Origin: Progne subis subis
Taxonomy: Eukaryota > Chordata > Aves > Passeriformes > Hirundinidae
Reading direction: 5' to 3'
NCBI GenBank assembly: GCA_022316685.1
Contig: JAKJHU010000066.1
Coordinates: 4,461,913-4,525,912, forward strand
DNA: 64,000 nucleotides
The position numbers were made by a program, and so were the translations under genes. Below are positions 34,001 to 46,289 of the stretch, in pieces. Within the stretch, counting starts at the first letter, position 1. Every line of letters begins with the position of its first letter. The notes beneath the pieces were generated by a model that made no database searches, was not told the origin of the DNA, and saw only the letters and a list, made by a program, of their open reading frames with translations.

Positions 34001-34433
34001 TGGTGCCTTAAGTTTTTAGCTTTTATGTTTTTCCGATCCTGCACTGCATTAGTGTGTAACTCTGAACCCCGTATAGAGTGTTTGTAAGCTCTCTTCACGG
34101 TTTGGTCAGACTAAACAATCCTTCCAGGCCTGAGAGCCAAGGACACCTCACAGCCTCAGGCCTGAAAAGTGCAAACAAAAGTGAACTGGAGAGGAGCAAA
34201 CTGAGGAAAGGTGACTTCATTACCTGAAGCTGTAATTGGACAATTAACCCCTGATATGCAAATAGACCAAACATATCTGCTGAAAAACTCCTGACCATCG
34301 TTCATCTTGGGTGCAGCCTCTGCCAGGCTCTTGCCCTGCCCAGGGTGTATCTACTGAAGGCCTTTAATAAATTCCCCCTTTATTCTCTAACTCTGGCCAG
34401 CCTCTGCTCTAGGTAGCCAGTTCAAGGCACCAC
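34001..34433 (+). mobile_element. Solo ERV LTR, copy 3 (diverged)
   Basis: About 433 bases from TGGTGCCTTAAGTTTT to AAGGCACCA. It keeps the shared block CCTGAAGCTGTAATTGGACA (34223), ATATGCAAATAGACCAAA, and AATAAA at 34366-34371, but the TATA box is decayed (ACATATCTGC). It differs more from copies 1 and 2 than they do from each other, so it belongs to a related subfamily or is older. Its left edge is about 46 bases from the acceptor of exon 33955-33841. Confidence 0.75.
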
Positions 34434-35144
34434 TGACAGCATTTCCCAGAGGGAAGTACAGCCTGGAAAACATTGCTTTTGCAGGAGGACACAGGTTTTG
34501 CACAGACCCAACACCAGCAGGATGGTGCTGGATTTGCTCTCTAGCCTGAGCTGGTTGTCACTGGCATCTCAAATGTCTCATACAATTAAATAATTTAGAT
34601 TGCATTCATATCATTGCAACTAGAGGAATAATAAATATTTATTGTGTTTTGGTGCCCTGGGCACCAACAATCCCATCTGGTTAATCCTCTCACACATGAC
34701 ACCGATGCCAGAGACAAACTGGGATGAACCAAAGATGAAGTAGGGAATTTTCTCCCCTTGTGTGCTACAGGTTTACTGGTGTGAGTTCTGATCAGGGTGA
34801 TGAGGTTCCTGCAAATATATTAACTGATATTCTTCATCTCAGAAGAGAAATAAGGACTACTGGAGCAGGTGCCTGGGAAGCAGAGGGCATATTTAGGGCA
34901 TCACCTACTCTGGGTGCAGGAAAGAGCCACTCCCTCCATCTTACAAGGTTTTGCCCTCCTGTACCCCAGGGGCTGTGCAGAGTCAGAGCTGCAAACACCT
35001 CCTCTGGCTGTGTTACAGCACTGACTTGGACCTACATCACACTTCCCTTTAAATTGAATATGATGTCTGCTCAGCAGCAACAAAACCCAGCTCTCTGCAC
35101 AACCCTGGTCATCCACACTCTGGAGATCTTCATGGCAAAGGCCT

Positions 35145-35573
35145 GAGGGGCTGGAGGGGGTCCAGGGAATGGAGCTGGGGAAGAGTCTGGAGCACCAGGA
35201 GAGGCTGAGGGAGCTGGGAAAGGGGCTCATCCTGGAGAAAAGGAGGCTCAGGGGGGACCTAGTGGCACTGCACAACTCCCTGACAGGAGGGGACAGCTGG
35301 GGAGGTCTGGCTCTTGTCTCAAGTAACAAGTGCCAAAATGAGAGGAAACGGCCCCAGGCTGTGCCAGGGGAGGTTTAGATTGGATATTAGGATGTCCATG
35401 GAAAGGGTTGTAAAGCATTGGAACGGGCTGCCGGCAGTGGTGGAGTCACCATCCCTGGAAGTGGCACCTGGGGACAAGGTTTAACGGTGACCGTGGTGGT
35501 GGCGCTGGTTGACTTGGACTCGGTGATCTTAGAGGGATCTTTTCCAACCTCAACAATTTAATGATTCTGTGCA
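35145..35573 (+). mobile_element. CR1 3' part
   Basis: A longer CR1 piece in + orientation: GAGCACCAGGAGAGGCTGAG, CTCAGGGGGGACCTAGTGGC, AGGTTTAGATTGGATATTAG, GGTGGAGTCACCATCCCTGG and a tail ending TTTAATGATTCTGTG. It includes the last part of the coding end of ORF2 (the region that reads LEKRRLRGDLVALHN) and the 3' untranslated region. Confidence 0.85.
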
Positions 35574-37171
35574 GCTGCAGTACCTGGAGGGTACCTTGAG
35601 GAGACTTCAGGGAAGTAAATTTTCCTGGCCCTTATATGCCAGTGGGTTTTTAAATGGGCAGGAGGGAAAAGCTCCAGGGCTCCTGTGTGAGCCCAGCAGG
35701 CAGACACACCCCCTCTCCCCTGTCTCTGTGAAATCCCGCTCAACCCCAATCCACCCTCAGCTCTGGTACAGCAACTTATTCTTCAAATTGGTAACAAGTG
35801 CTTGCTCTGATACATCGAATTAAAAATGGATAGCGTATTATAGTTTGTCAAGTAAGAAACCAAAACATGCCATAAATATTTAACAGCACCATCTCTCCCG
35901 CTCTCCCTCCCCACCCCAACACTTGCTTTCTGACACTGTTTGTCAAAGCAGCAGGAACATGGAAATAGGATTTGCCTTTCCTTGTGAATTGCTGAGCTGC
36001 AGTAATTATCTGCTTTTGGCACTTCTGACGGCTCAGTGGTGGGGACAGAGCCGCTCAGCCTTGCTCGGGGGTGGATCAACCTGCTGCAAGGGTATCTTTC
36101 TGTGGGGATTTGTGGGTCTGCTCCACTGGGGCAGCTCCTGAGCAGCCCTGGGTGGCAGCTAAATCCCAGGGAAATGGTGGGCGAGGCAGGGAAGGCGCTC
36201 ACATCGTGGGTAGCACGGTCTGGAGAGGATCAGCTGGGCTCAGTGCATATCCTGCAAGAACCACAAGCTTTATTTTCCCATGCTGGAGGGTCCAAGCCCA
36301 TTAACCAGCTGGGGCAGGCTAATGGTGGGGCTGGCAGCATGGATGACGGCTGGAAGTGCATATGAGGAGCCAAAAATCCACAAAAGAATGACTAACAGGA
36401 AGATGGGGGAAGATGTGCTGAGGGCACAATGCTGCTTTGACTCAATTATGTGGCAAATTGCTCCTAATTTGATGCTCTGCCTGCAGAAAAAGCCATCTCC
36501 ACACTCTGAGTCATTTCAGGAGGCACCCACCATTCCAGCCACCACACAAAGTGTCCCCAGCCCCTGGTCACCTCCACACTTTAACATCTTCCTGAGGGAC
36601 AAGTGTGGCTTGTCTCCCTCACCGAGCCCCGGCTCCATTTTCGCTCCGGCTAGCTCGAGAGACAAACCACAGTTGGAAGGATTTTTCCTCAGGGTCCCAA
36701 AACCCCGGAGTGGCCGGGAAACTTCCCTTAGGAGAGAGAGCAAATCCCCGTGGATGGCAAAGGAAGGTCTGCACTTGATCCGGGGGAAAATCAGGGCTTT
36801 ATTCAGTCTTTCTTCTGTTGTCCTGCCCCAGCCTGGGTCAGGAGCCCCTTCCGACCCCTGGAGCCAAAAGAGTTTCCCCCGCTATTGCTCTGGCTTATAT
36901 CCAGGGAAGAGGCTAAAGGTGGGGACAAGCCACTGCCCAGTCAGGGATAAGGTGGGAGTGGAACAGCATTGGATTACATTCCAGGAAGGGAACAATGTGG
37001 GAGATGAGCAGGGACAAACTTCAGGATGCTACATTTTCCAGGGGAACAGGGGGGTTATGGAATAAACCATTTTAAAACCCAATATAAAAACGAAATGCAG
37101 TATGAAACCAAGTAATACACAGCAACAGACACGTGCCCAGGGGAAAGTGGCAGCAAAGGAAATGAACATAC

Positions 37172-37271
37172 GAGTTGTGGACGCTGCAGTTGTAGAAGAC
37201 GAAGCTGGTGCTGGCGAAGGTCATCCCCGTTTCCTTGGACTTGAGCTGAAGCTGGACAATGTGATGGTCAC
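37172..37271 (-). CDS. PLXNA4: Plexin-A4 internal exon (end of first IPT-like domain, start of PSI 2)
   Basis: Third exon, 100 bases. Acceptor ccccctag, donor gtatgt. The first two bases complete the glycine codon started in the previous exon; 32 codons follow and the last two bases begin a serine codon (phase 2). It encodes [15 protein letters not shown], then [16 protein letters not shown]. The last strands of the first IPT-like domain run into NCSVHN, the opening cysteine of PSI 2, with an N-C-S sequon. The motif [19 protein letters not shown] is shared among class A plexins; the DHHIVQLQ lead-in is A4-like. The single-frame open stretch that continues past the donor (HNSYVHF...) is intron read-through. 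Confidence 0.92.
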
Positions 37272-39696
37272 CTAGGGGGAAAATAGGCACGTCAGGGTGT
37301 GACTGCTTTGTTAGCCCAGTTAGTCACCAGCCTGAGCCTGGAGCTGTCCCACAGCACCTTTGCTGGGCTCAGTAGGTGTAAAAAGTGTTATAAAATCCTT
37401 CTAGAGCCCAGTTCTCCCACAGGTGCTGTTTAGAACTCTTACGGGGTGATGGAGTATGTCTTAACCACTGGAAATTACTGTGCCTGGGAGCAGAGTGTGG
37501 GCTGCAGGATGACAGCAGGTCTGATTTCAAAATTGCGGTGACTAAATTCATCAGGCAGGGAAGCTAAGCTCAAAGAACAAGTGCAGTTGTCTGGAATTTG
37601 GAGGCCATTAAAATATAATTTTGTCCTAAAGTTGTTCCATGCTGCTGGTTCACTCAACGTTCCCAGGAAAGAGAAAGGGCATGTGGACATTCCTTGCATG
37701 CTCACTCACCCCAAGCTCCACTCCCCTCACCCTGTGGCTGTGAAGAACCCATCTCAGTGTGAGAGATGTGAAATCCATTTCACTTCCAGAGGGATCAACC
37801 CATTTCTGTAGCAGACTCCTTTTCACCTCAGCTCCTCCATGCCATTTCCTCATCCTTCTTCCCACTGTGGGCTGTCAGCTGCTGCTTCTTCCCACATTTC
37901 CGAAGGGGCAATCAGTGGGTGCAGCAGATGCAGTAATTGACCCAGGTTTAATTCCAGGTTTACCTGGGCGGCCCTTTCCCTGCTATTTGTAACAGGACAC
38001 AGGGGGAGTGGCCTTAAACTGAAAGAGGGCAGATTTAGATGGGATATTAGGAGGAAATTCTTCCCTGTGAGGGTGGTGAGACCCCAGTACAAGGTGCTCA
38101 GAGAAGCTGTGGCTGCCCATGGATTCCTGGCAGTGTCCAAGGCCAGGCTGGATGGGGCTTGGAGCAGCCTGGGATGGTGGAAGATGTCCCTGCCCACGTA
38201 AGGGGGTTGGAATGAGATGATCTTTCAGACCCTTCAACCTAAACCATCCTATAATTCTGTTATTTCCCTCCTCACCTGGAAGATTCATTAATCAATGAGG
38301 CCAAAGCAAACTTGCCAGTGGGTCACACCTCGCACCTCGCGCTCACTCCCCCACCTTGGGGCACACACACCCCACACACTCCACTGGGCACGTCCTGCTG
38401 CCAGTGCTGGGCTCTGCTGCCCCTCTGCTCTGCCGTATTTAGCAACTTTCCCAGCGCCTTGCAGGTATTTCAAACAAGGATGTGAGGACTGGATGGCCCC
38501 AGGTGTGATAGCCACACATCCTTTGGTTCAAATCCAGCCCCTGGCACTGCAGGGAGGACTTGGTCTTCGCAGAAGTGCAGAGCAGCAGCTCTGAAGCTGA
38601 TACAAACTGCAGGTGCCCTGAAAGCAGATAAATCTCTCCCTCCTGCGCTGTCTACACCTTTCACTGCTATTTTTGTTTGCTGGTTGATGACAGCCTGGCC
38701 TGGGACAGAAGTCCTTACCAAGGAAAGAATTTCTGGTACCTGTCTTGGTAAGCAAACATGACTGATACCACAGTGGGACTTGAAAGTGGTGACAGCCTCC
38801 TGGGAGCTTGTTTTGGGACTGCAGTGGAGAGCACAGCTGCTGTGTGCAGCTCAGGGAGAGCAGAAGGGATGGTGACAGTTCGTGTCACCTCATTTTCTGC
38901 AGCCTGAGGATCCCCAGAGACGAGTTTTACAGTAAATTTTCACAGGAAGCCAAGGACAAAAATTGGCATCATCCTCTCTGTGTCTCATGGGGGTGATAGC
39001 AGGGTCAAGGTTTTTATGGTGAGTCCCTGTAAAGAGCCACAGGGGTTCTTGAAATTACCCAGAAAGTTTGTTAGAAAAGGGAAAGAAAAAAAAGTGCACA
39101 AAGTTGTGGATAGGGGAAGCGCCCTTGGAGACAAATGTGGACCACTTTAGGAGAAGGAGCCAGAAGCAAACCTGGAACAGCTGAAGGCATTAAAGGCCAG
39201 GAACTGAGACACAACCTGAGCACACGGACTTAAATCTGCGAGGAGCAGGGTGAAATTACAGTCAGGATCACCCAGCTCTGCAGGAATTTCCGTCTGTTAC
39301 ACGGGATGGGATGTGTGCAGAGCCTGTACCTTCGGTGTGTAGCACCAGCCTGGGCCAAAAGGAGAGGGAATATCCCACATCCATGTCTTGTCTTTGCTGG
39401 ATCCGTGCAGCTGCCACTCGGTGGCAGCCTGCAAACACCTGGTGTCACACAGACGAGCACCTCAGTGCAGGTGCTGCAGCTCAAGGCTTGCGCTCCTGGA
39501 ACACTCTCACATTCACACAACTTGTGCCACGACATGCTGCTGTGCGGCTCCAGCACCCCTCCTGCCCTCCCAGGGCTTTCCAAGCCCTCTCCTCAGGCTC
39601 TCAGCAGCCAAATCCCTCTCTGTGAGGATGCAGAAGAGACGCAGGGTGTGAGGGTGAGAGGGAGGGGTGCAGGTGGAGGAGTTGTGGGACACTCAC
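37272..39696 (-). other. PLXNA4 intron with CR1
   Basis: A 2,425-base phase 1 intron. A CR1 3' end lies at about 37990-38268. Nothing else is recognised. Confidence 0.85.
37990..38268 (+). mobile_element. CR1 3' end
   Basis: GTGGCCTTAAACTGAAAGAG, GGATATTAGGAGGAAATTCT, AAGGCCAGGCTGGATGGGGC and GGGGGTTGGAATGAGATGAT with tail CCTATAATTCTGTTATT. + orientation, antisense to PLXNA4. Confidence 0.85.
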
Positions 39697-39850
39697 CGTT
39701 CTCTGTGATGATCTGGGGCACCTCCTTGGCAGCTGGAGAGATGCACTGGATCTGGCTGCCCACCACCAACCCGTCCATCTCCGAGAGGTCCTCGAAGGTG
39801 CAGTTCACCCCTGCTGAGAGCTCGGGGACGTTGTAGGTCTCCAATACCAG
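39697..39850 (-). CDS. PLXNA4: Plexin-A4 internal exon (first IPT-like domain)
   Basis: Second exon in gene order, 154 bases. Acceptor ctgcag, donor gtgagt. It starts on a codon boundary with LVLETYNVPELSAGVNC and ends phase 1 after IITEN plus one base. The residues NVPELSAGVNCTFEDLSEM and the later IQCISPAAKEVPQI are the core strands of the first IPT-like domain between PSI 1 and PSI 2. NCT is a glycosylation sequon. The conserved cysteine pair typical of this domain (VNC and IQC) is present. A purine-rich stretch on the + strand just above the exon (39855-39905) is the reverse complement of a long pyrimidine tract before the acceptor. Plus-strand frames over this exon are antisense shadows. 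Confidence 0.92.
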
Positions 39851-41158
39851 CTGCAGGCAAAGACGGAGGGAGAGAAGGAGAGGAAGGAAAAAGAGAGAAG
39901 AAGAGAACACTCAGCCAAACAACGGAGCCGGGCCTGCAGGAGAGAATTACACTGGAGAGGTCGGACAAAGAGCCTCTTGCTAGAGAGAGCATCCTCCTTC
40001 AGCAGAAAGCAGCGGCTCGGGAGAGGGGCGAGTGAGGAGGGGAGGGCACGAGACGCTGATGCTGACACAGGTAGGTGGCAGGTGGCTGTGCAGGGACACC
40101 TGCACGGTGTCCCAGTGCTGGCTGGGTCAGTGCAGGGGAGGGAGTGCTCGCCGTCTCTCATGCAGGTGTTCAGGTTAGGCAGGGGAGTCTTTGGAGCCAG
40201 CTGTGGGTCCCGGGGCCCCACGGTTTCTGAGGAAGGTGACTGCTACTCACAAGAGGCACTCTGCAGACTCCAGAGAAACTGGAGCGCTCCAGTCTAACTC
40301 TCTACGGCCTGCTCTGCCAGCACCAGCAGGGGGGAGCACTCTGCCCCCAAGTTCCTGTGTGAGGAGAGTCTAGTTACAGCCTTCAGTCCTGCCACAAAAA
40401 GTTCCCCTGTCTCTACAGGCATAGAAACCTCTCCTGCCCATCCCACCGAAGAACCGGTTGGCTCCTCATGCTGTCCTGGGGTTCTTTTGGGGAAAAAAAA
40501 CAAACAATGAGGGAGTATTTTCCCATGTTTTTAGGGTTCACAACACCCTCTGGCCTTGCTCATGATCGTGGGAGAAGGAATCTCGGGGCTGGTTTACACC
40601 ATGTCCATGCTTTGGAGGAACACATTCCTGCTGCCGATTCCCTGAACTCACAAAGGTCCTGCCCCACCGCTCTCCATCACTTAGGGTTCTGCTCAAAGAC
40701 CATGCCTGAACAGAGAGGGGCACCCCAAGAGACTCCTAGCACCTGATAACTGGTGTAAAATTAGCGTTTTTGTGACCAAACACTGGAGCCAAGCACTCAG
40801 CATAGGCACAAAGGCAGATGCTCTCCACGCTTTCCTCCTCCCCAAGCTGGCTGAGGCCCCTCTGAGGTGACAGCCACTGGAAAGAGACACAGGTGCATGC
40901 TGAGGTGTTGTTTCTACCAGCACAAAGAGCAAGGGTCAGTCCAGGGACAAAGCAGGACAGGATGAGAACGTGACACAGTGCTCAGTGCTCCCACACACTG
41001 TGTTTTCCTCGCTTGGGTAAAGGTTGGAGCTGTTTCTCCATACTGAGGACCACCAGGGAGAAAGGCTGAGCAGACAGACCCTAGCCCTGGATGCCATTAC
41101 GCCTTTGTGAGGGTAGGGTCATTTCTGGGCCATGGGAATGGCAATGGGAAAGCCTATT

Positions 41159-41172
41159 TTTTTTTTTTTTTT
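41159..41172 (+). repeat. T homopolymer
   Basis: A run of about 14 T inside a T/G-rich stretch. Confidence 0.8.
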
Positions 41173-41719
41173 GGCTTGGATGGGGAAAAGGAAAAGGTTT
41201 TGGTTATTTGTATGGATTTGGCAAAGAGGCTGAATCCATTCTCCCTGCTAGTGATGGAGAAAGGGAATCTGGAATCTGCCCTCCTTAACAAATCTCCCTC
41301 TGGGCATGGATGATGCAGGGGGAATCTGTGCCATGCAGAAGATGACACTGGTGGGCAGAACAGCGCTTGGCCACAAACTCCAGGAGCCAGTGCACACCCC
41401 AAGCAGACAAGTCCTACATCGCACACTCCTGGGACAGCATGGAAAGCATGGAGCCTCCCCTCAGCAAGCAGCTCTTCTCAGAGAGCCCAGAGCAGCAGCC
41501 CTGGCCTGAAACAGACTAAGGTAAGATTTTCTGGACCCCGTTAGTGCCCAAAATTTAAAAGTGTGGCTGACCACACAAACACCTGCTCTGCCTCCACAGG
41601 CAGGAGCTCACTGTCACTGATGCTTTGCTAGAACTCAGGATTCTAGCATTCTAGATTTGAGGTTTGCTAAGCACACCATCAACCCTCTGTTTGTCCCCCT
41701 CCTGGTTTGCCTCTGGTGA

Positions 41720-42123
41720 CAGGATGTGTAGCAATAGGGTAAAAGCCTGGCCTGTCTCTTCTCCTAAGTGCAGCTAACAAGTAATCTGTAAGTTCCCACA
41801 TGATGCCATTTTGAGAATGAGAAGTTCCTTTAGCACAACAACCTGTGCTGAGGGTGAGAGATAAGTGCACCTGTAATAATGAGGGATTTGTCCCATGAGA
41901 ACCAGTAAAGAAAATACATGAACAATCCGAGAATGCATAGATTTGATGGACAAGTAAAATGCCTTTTACTAGCCAATAAAATAATTAACAAGAAAGCTAT
42001 TAACCAACTAGAAATTGCCCTCGAGGTTTGTGAAAACTGTATAAAAGACAGCACCCGACCGTAATAAAGGGAAGCCTTCTGAACTTTTATGGTGTCACTC
42101 TTGGTGTCGTGACCATCCCAACA
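41720..42123 (+). mobile_element. LTR-like element
   Basis: About 400 bases with TATAAA at 42040-42045 followed 23 bases later by AATAAA at 42063-42068, then GGTGTCGTGACCATCCCAACA. A TATA box and polyadenylation signal this close together, before a terminal CA, is the layout of a short retroviral LTR. The left edge (around TGTGTAGCAATAGGG) is approximate. No internal viral genes are present. Confidence 0.55.
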
Positions 42124-43492
42124 ATAGGGATGAGCCGGGTCACCAGTTTAGCTGGGACTGGGCTGAGACCTCCATCAAAATGCCCATGCAGATTGTTGGG
42201 TGACAGATGATGGCAGCTTCTGATCCCAGCAGCTCTGGGCTGACTCACCCTGGGAGTAACCCAGAGGTAAAGGTCTCTCATTCTGTTTTCATTTTCAGTC
42301 ACCCTGAGCCAGCCAGTCCCCCAGGATTTATTCCAACATGAAAGAATCCAACAGCTACTGAGAGAATACGGAAAAGAAACCTTGAGCTCCCAGAAGAACA
42401 AAGAACTTAAGATGACTCAGATCAGTTTTGTTTGAAGCCTGGGGAAAGTAAAGTCGCAGCAAAGTTAAGAGGCTGAAACAAAGCAGCAATGATTGGACAT
42501 GCAGGCTTTGAAAGGCTGATTTCCTTAGCCTTGGAGAAATCCAGACCTGTCACCTGGAAGGTGTCTGGCAGCTGCACCCTGAGCAATTTAGGCCTTTCAG
42601 GGTGTGGGGCTAATGGCCAGCTTGTCTCGAGATGGAGTTTTTATGGCCTGGGTCACCAACTTAATTGCAGCCCAAATTAGCATGGTCAAAAAGACAGAGC
42701 TCTGGTAGGCTGAGAGAAATGGGGTTTTTGTCTCCTTCTGGGAGCAGGTTGGGACCTCACAATGTCTGGTACTGCTGCCACGAGTCGGGAGAGAAACCAC
42801 AAACTGGTCAGATCTTCAGCAGAGGTTTCCTGCCTCAAGCCCAGGAACGATCAGGATCATGGGCTGCTCTGCCAGCATTCACTGTGCGGTTTCTTTGGCT
42901 GCTGACTGAGTAGCTCGAGGCCAGAAAGGTTAAACCTTGTGCTGTGGAAGGTCACAGGAGGTATCAGGAGCCCCAGGAGCCTTGGGTTCCTCTGCACAGC
43001 ATCCTGCCTCTCTGCTCTGCACACCTAGTGCTGGAACAGGATGGAGTTCCCAGGGGCTTAGAAGGGGATATTTCCACCCAAAATGATGGGAACTTGGAGC
43101 TCACTGAAATAACTCATATCCTCTTTCACCTGGCTTTCCTCTAGAATGCAATTTCTAACCACAAAAATGTCCTTTGCCTAAAGTTATTTATGAACTCTCC
43201 CAGGGCAGCACACAACGCTTGCAGGACACAGGGTCCCTTCAGACCTGCCCTCACAGACAGCAAGGAAGACTCTTCCTAGCCCATTTCTAGACTCCTAAAC
43301 AGAGAATAACCAATGCCAAAACGTCCTCCTGTGCCAAATCTCTCCTTGAGCCAGAGGAGCTGCTGGGGAATTTAACGGAGTCTGGAGAAGCTCTTGCTGC
43401 CAGTCCTTCCCACTGGTGCTGGATCCGTGGATCTGCCAGGCTGCACGGACAGGTTAAACCCAAGAAGAGGGGCAGGGGTTGCCATTCCTCAC

Positions 43493-43616
43493 CAGAACGT
43501 TGTACTGGGACACGGAGATGTTGTTGGGGTGCACGGTGAGGCGGACGCACTGCTTCATCTCCGAGGCGAATCTGCGCGGCTCGCTGGAGCGCTCGCACCG
43601 CTCCTTCCTCGTGCAG
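43493..43616 (-). CDS. PLXNA4: Plexin-A4 internal exon (end of PSI 1, start of first IPT-like domain)
   Basis: First PLXNA4 exon in the window (gene order), 124 bases. A strong acceptor (tttccccag) precedes it and the donor gtgagg follows. The first base completes a codon split by a phase 2 intron; 41 whole codons follow, starting CTRKERCERSSEPRR and ending SQYNVL, so the exon ends in phase 0. CTRKERC holds the last cysteines of the first PSI domain, the disulfide-rich knot after the Sema propeller. The rest (SEMKQCVRLTVHPNNISVS) begins the next immunoglobulin-like IPT/TIG domain and has an N-I-S glycosylation sequon. Plexin-A proteins are single-pass receptors for class 3 (with neuropilin) and class 6 semaphorins in axon guidance. 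This stretch is extracellular. The wording fits plexin-A4 better than my recollection of A1 or A2. An overlapping longer frame in another register is a shadow. Confidence 0.9.
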
Positions 43617-43785
43617 CTGGGGAAACAGGAACAGACAGGGACAGAGTGAGCACACGGCCAGGCTGGTGGGATGGGGACAGCTCTGGGTGTGGGAGCAGCA
43701 GTGAGCGTGGATAGAAAGTCAGCTCTGCGCTCTTTGGGACAGCACTGGACAGAAAATCACTCGTGCCCTGGCGCGGTCCAGCTCA

Positions 43786-43905
43786 CGGGATCATGGAGAA
43801 TATTCTGAGCTGGAAAGGATCCCATGAGGATCGAGTCCAGCTCCTGGCCCTGCACAGGACATTCCCAAGAGCCCCACCACGTGCCTGAGAACGTTAACTC
43901 TGGTG
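43786..43905 (-). mobile_element. CR1 LINE scrap
   Basis: GGGATCATGGAGAATATTCT, GAGCTGGAAAGGATCCCATG and AGGATCGAGTCCAGCTCCTG are the reverse complement of a CR1 tail and 3' end. The far edge is uncertain. It lies 170 bases upstream of exon 43616-43493 in gene order. Confidence 0.7.
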
Positions 43906-46289
43906 CCGGCAGCTGTGGGATTGCCCAAGCAGGCTGGAAGTTGCAAGGAACCTGTAAGAGGAGGGAGGGCGATGTGTGAAAGCTCCATCCCCACTGCTGA
44001 AATTCTCTGTCTCTCCAGCCACACAGCAGGTCCAGCACAACCTTTCCTGGGCCAAACCCCCCAGCCCTTCGAACTCTCCTGTCCAAGGGCTCTGGGACAC
44101 CTCAGGCAGGGCTGCTTCTGTAGAGAAGGCGTGCACAGCCTGTGGATTTTGTCCTTCCTGAGAATGCTGCGCACTTGGCGGCGCCTCTGGGCTGCTGGTA
44201 CCTCACCTCTGCCATGGGGCCATCCCCCACAAGAAGTTGTCCCTGCAGATTTAGGAGTTTTTTGCATCTGGCTTGAAAACGCCTCACTGGAAGTGCTGAG
44301 AGGTGAATCTTAAAAGCTCAGGTGCTCCCAGTAAGCGACAGCTCAGTGAAATTTGAGGGTGCACACACCTGGGCTGCACAAATGCATGAAGTTCACACCA
44401 CCCACTAATTGTTGACGATTTCAGTGCTGTCACTGCCCCTCACCTCTGCGTGGTGCAAACACAACCCAGAAAAGTAGGCTGGTGGCTGTTTGCCCGTTTC
44501 CACCCAGGTTTGCACTTGTTTAACATAAACCATGTCTGCATTTCACTCCACTCACGCTGCCAAGGCCATTGCTTCGAGGAAGGTGTCTGCCCAGAAATCC
44601 ACAGGGTTAATCCAAGAGGACAGCTCCAGCTGCATGCCAATTACCTTCTGCCATTAAGTTAATGTTATGGACTTGCACAGGGCGTCTTCAATGGATTTTG
44701 TTATTAGCAGTGCTATTACCCCCCATTAAAACCAGCTATAAAGACTTAAGTGTGGATGTTAAATTATTCACCCGCTCCCAGACTTGAGAGTCTCACTTGT
44801 GAGAGAGCCTGGGGGCTGCTGGGGCTCCAGGATCACCCCTCAGCATCCCTGCTCCTTGGATCAGAGACTGCACCCTTGTGCACGGGGATTTGAAGGTGGG
44901 GATCCATGGAAACACATGCCAAAAACTCAGTGTATGGCTAATCCAAATGTTTCAAAGTTTGGAGTGGCCTAAAACTTTAGGGCTTGGCTTCTCTCTAGTG
45001 ACTGACTCTAGATAAAATGAACACCTCAACTCCAGATTCCAATTCCTCCATCTTTCTGGCAGAGGAAAGTTTTGTATTTCCAGAGGCAGGATCCATGAAG
45101 GGGTATTTTGGCCATTCTCGACGCACTTTGCAGGTTTGAGAGAGCAAAAGCAGTGCTGCAGCTCCCGCTCTCTGTTCCCCAGGAGCCCTCACCCCATTAA
45201 ATCTCCTCTGGCACTGCCACATGCTGGATCAGGAATTTCAAACAAGCGCTCTCCAGAGGGTTGGACCAACAGCCCACTAAATACCGCCCAAAACTGTAAG
45301 TCCCCCATGGTGGCACTAAAAACAAAAGGCAAAATGCTGACCAGAGATTTTTTCCAAGCACTTCCATAAAATTCCCAACAGCCACAGCAATCCCATTAAA
45401 GCTCCACAGGGTATGGGAACTCCACTCCTGGGAATAGCTTGGAAGGGAAACCTTCTTGGGCTCAAAATAAAAACACAAGTGCCCAAATTCTTCAAGATGT
45501 TCTGTTACCTCCCATTTATTTCCTCCAGCTGCAGCCCAACAGAAATATCTGGATTTTCTAAAATTAAACAGGCAGATATCCAGGCTCAGCTCAAATCTGT
45601 GGATATGGATTATGCATCCGGGAATGTGGTTTGTATTCCCAATTCCACCACTGAGCAGGAATACAGTAATCCACATTTTACCTTGCTGTTTACAGGTCAT
45701 GCACATTAAACCATGTAACTTTTCACACCAAACTCTCGCTCCACTGATGTGCCTTGCAGCCTTGATATCTGCCATAAGGTGAAAATACCATCATCCAAAT
45801 AATGAATTTATGAAAAACCAAACCAAACTAAGCCTGGGTTTAATATAATGTTAGGGCTGCTGTGTCAGGGTCTCAGGAATTAGGGACTGCCAGACTGAAA
45901 GCAGCTTCTGTACTTCCAAATCTGCTCCATGCACTCACACGACTTTAATTACAGGATCACAGGTTATTATTCCTTTTTTTCCACGGTGACCTCAATTCTG
46001 CCACTTCCCAGCTTTTGACTTTCACTGTCTGACTTTTCCAATGCAACTCCTCAGTTGGAAAAGCCCTAAATACCTGTGCCTGGCGCTGGAGTCTGATGGT
46101 GGGGGAGTTCTGCTGAGCTGGGCTCTGGGTCAGGGCTCCCGCTCTGGGGACAACGTGAGTGACCACAGCTGCTTCAGGAATCAAATCTAAAGGGATGGAG
46201 CCACCAGCCAGAGGGTTTGGCAGGTTTGTGCATGCAGAAAGGTGTTGCCGATTCTTTTTCAGCCTTCTGAGTTGGCATTTTTGTACTGG

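Larger units (their letters stand above)
33956..37171 (-). other. PLXNA4 intron with LTR and CR1
   Basis: A 3,216-base phase 2 intron. An LTR at 34001-34433 sits against the 3' splice site, and a CR1 3' part lies at about 35145-35573. The 261-codon + frame at 36280-37065 has no recognisable domain. Confidence 0.85.
39851..43492 (-). other. PLXNA4 intron with one LTR
   Basis: A 3,642-base phase 0 intron. It contains an LTR-like element at about 41720-42123 and a T run at 41159-41172. The rest shows no recognised feature. Confidence 0.85.

Noticed and set aside
36280..37065. 261-codon + frame
   Set aside because: No recognisable domain. It lies in an intron antisense to PLXNA4 and looks like a chance frame in GC-rich DNA.
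39306..39836. 176-codon + frame overlapping a plexin exon
   Set aside because: It is the antisense shadow of exon 39850-39697 plus intron. The minus strand reads a known plexin domain with correct splice sites.
43287..43655. 122-codon minus frame over the first plexin exon
   Set aside because: It is in the wrong register; the correct frame between the acceptor at 43617 and donor at 43492 reads CTRKERC and joins the next exon in phase.
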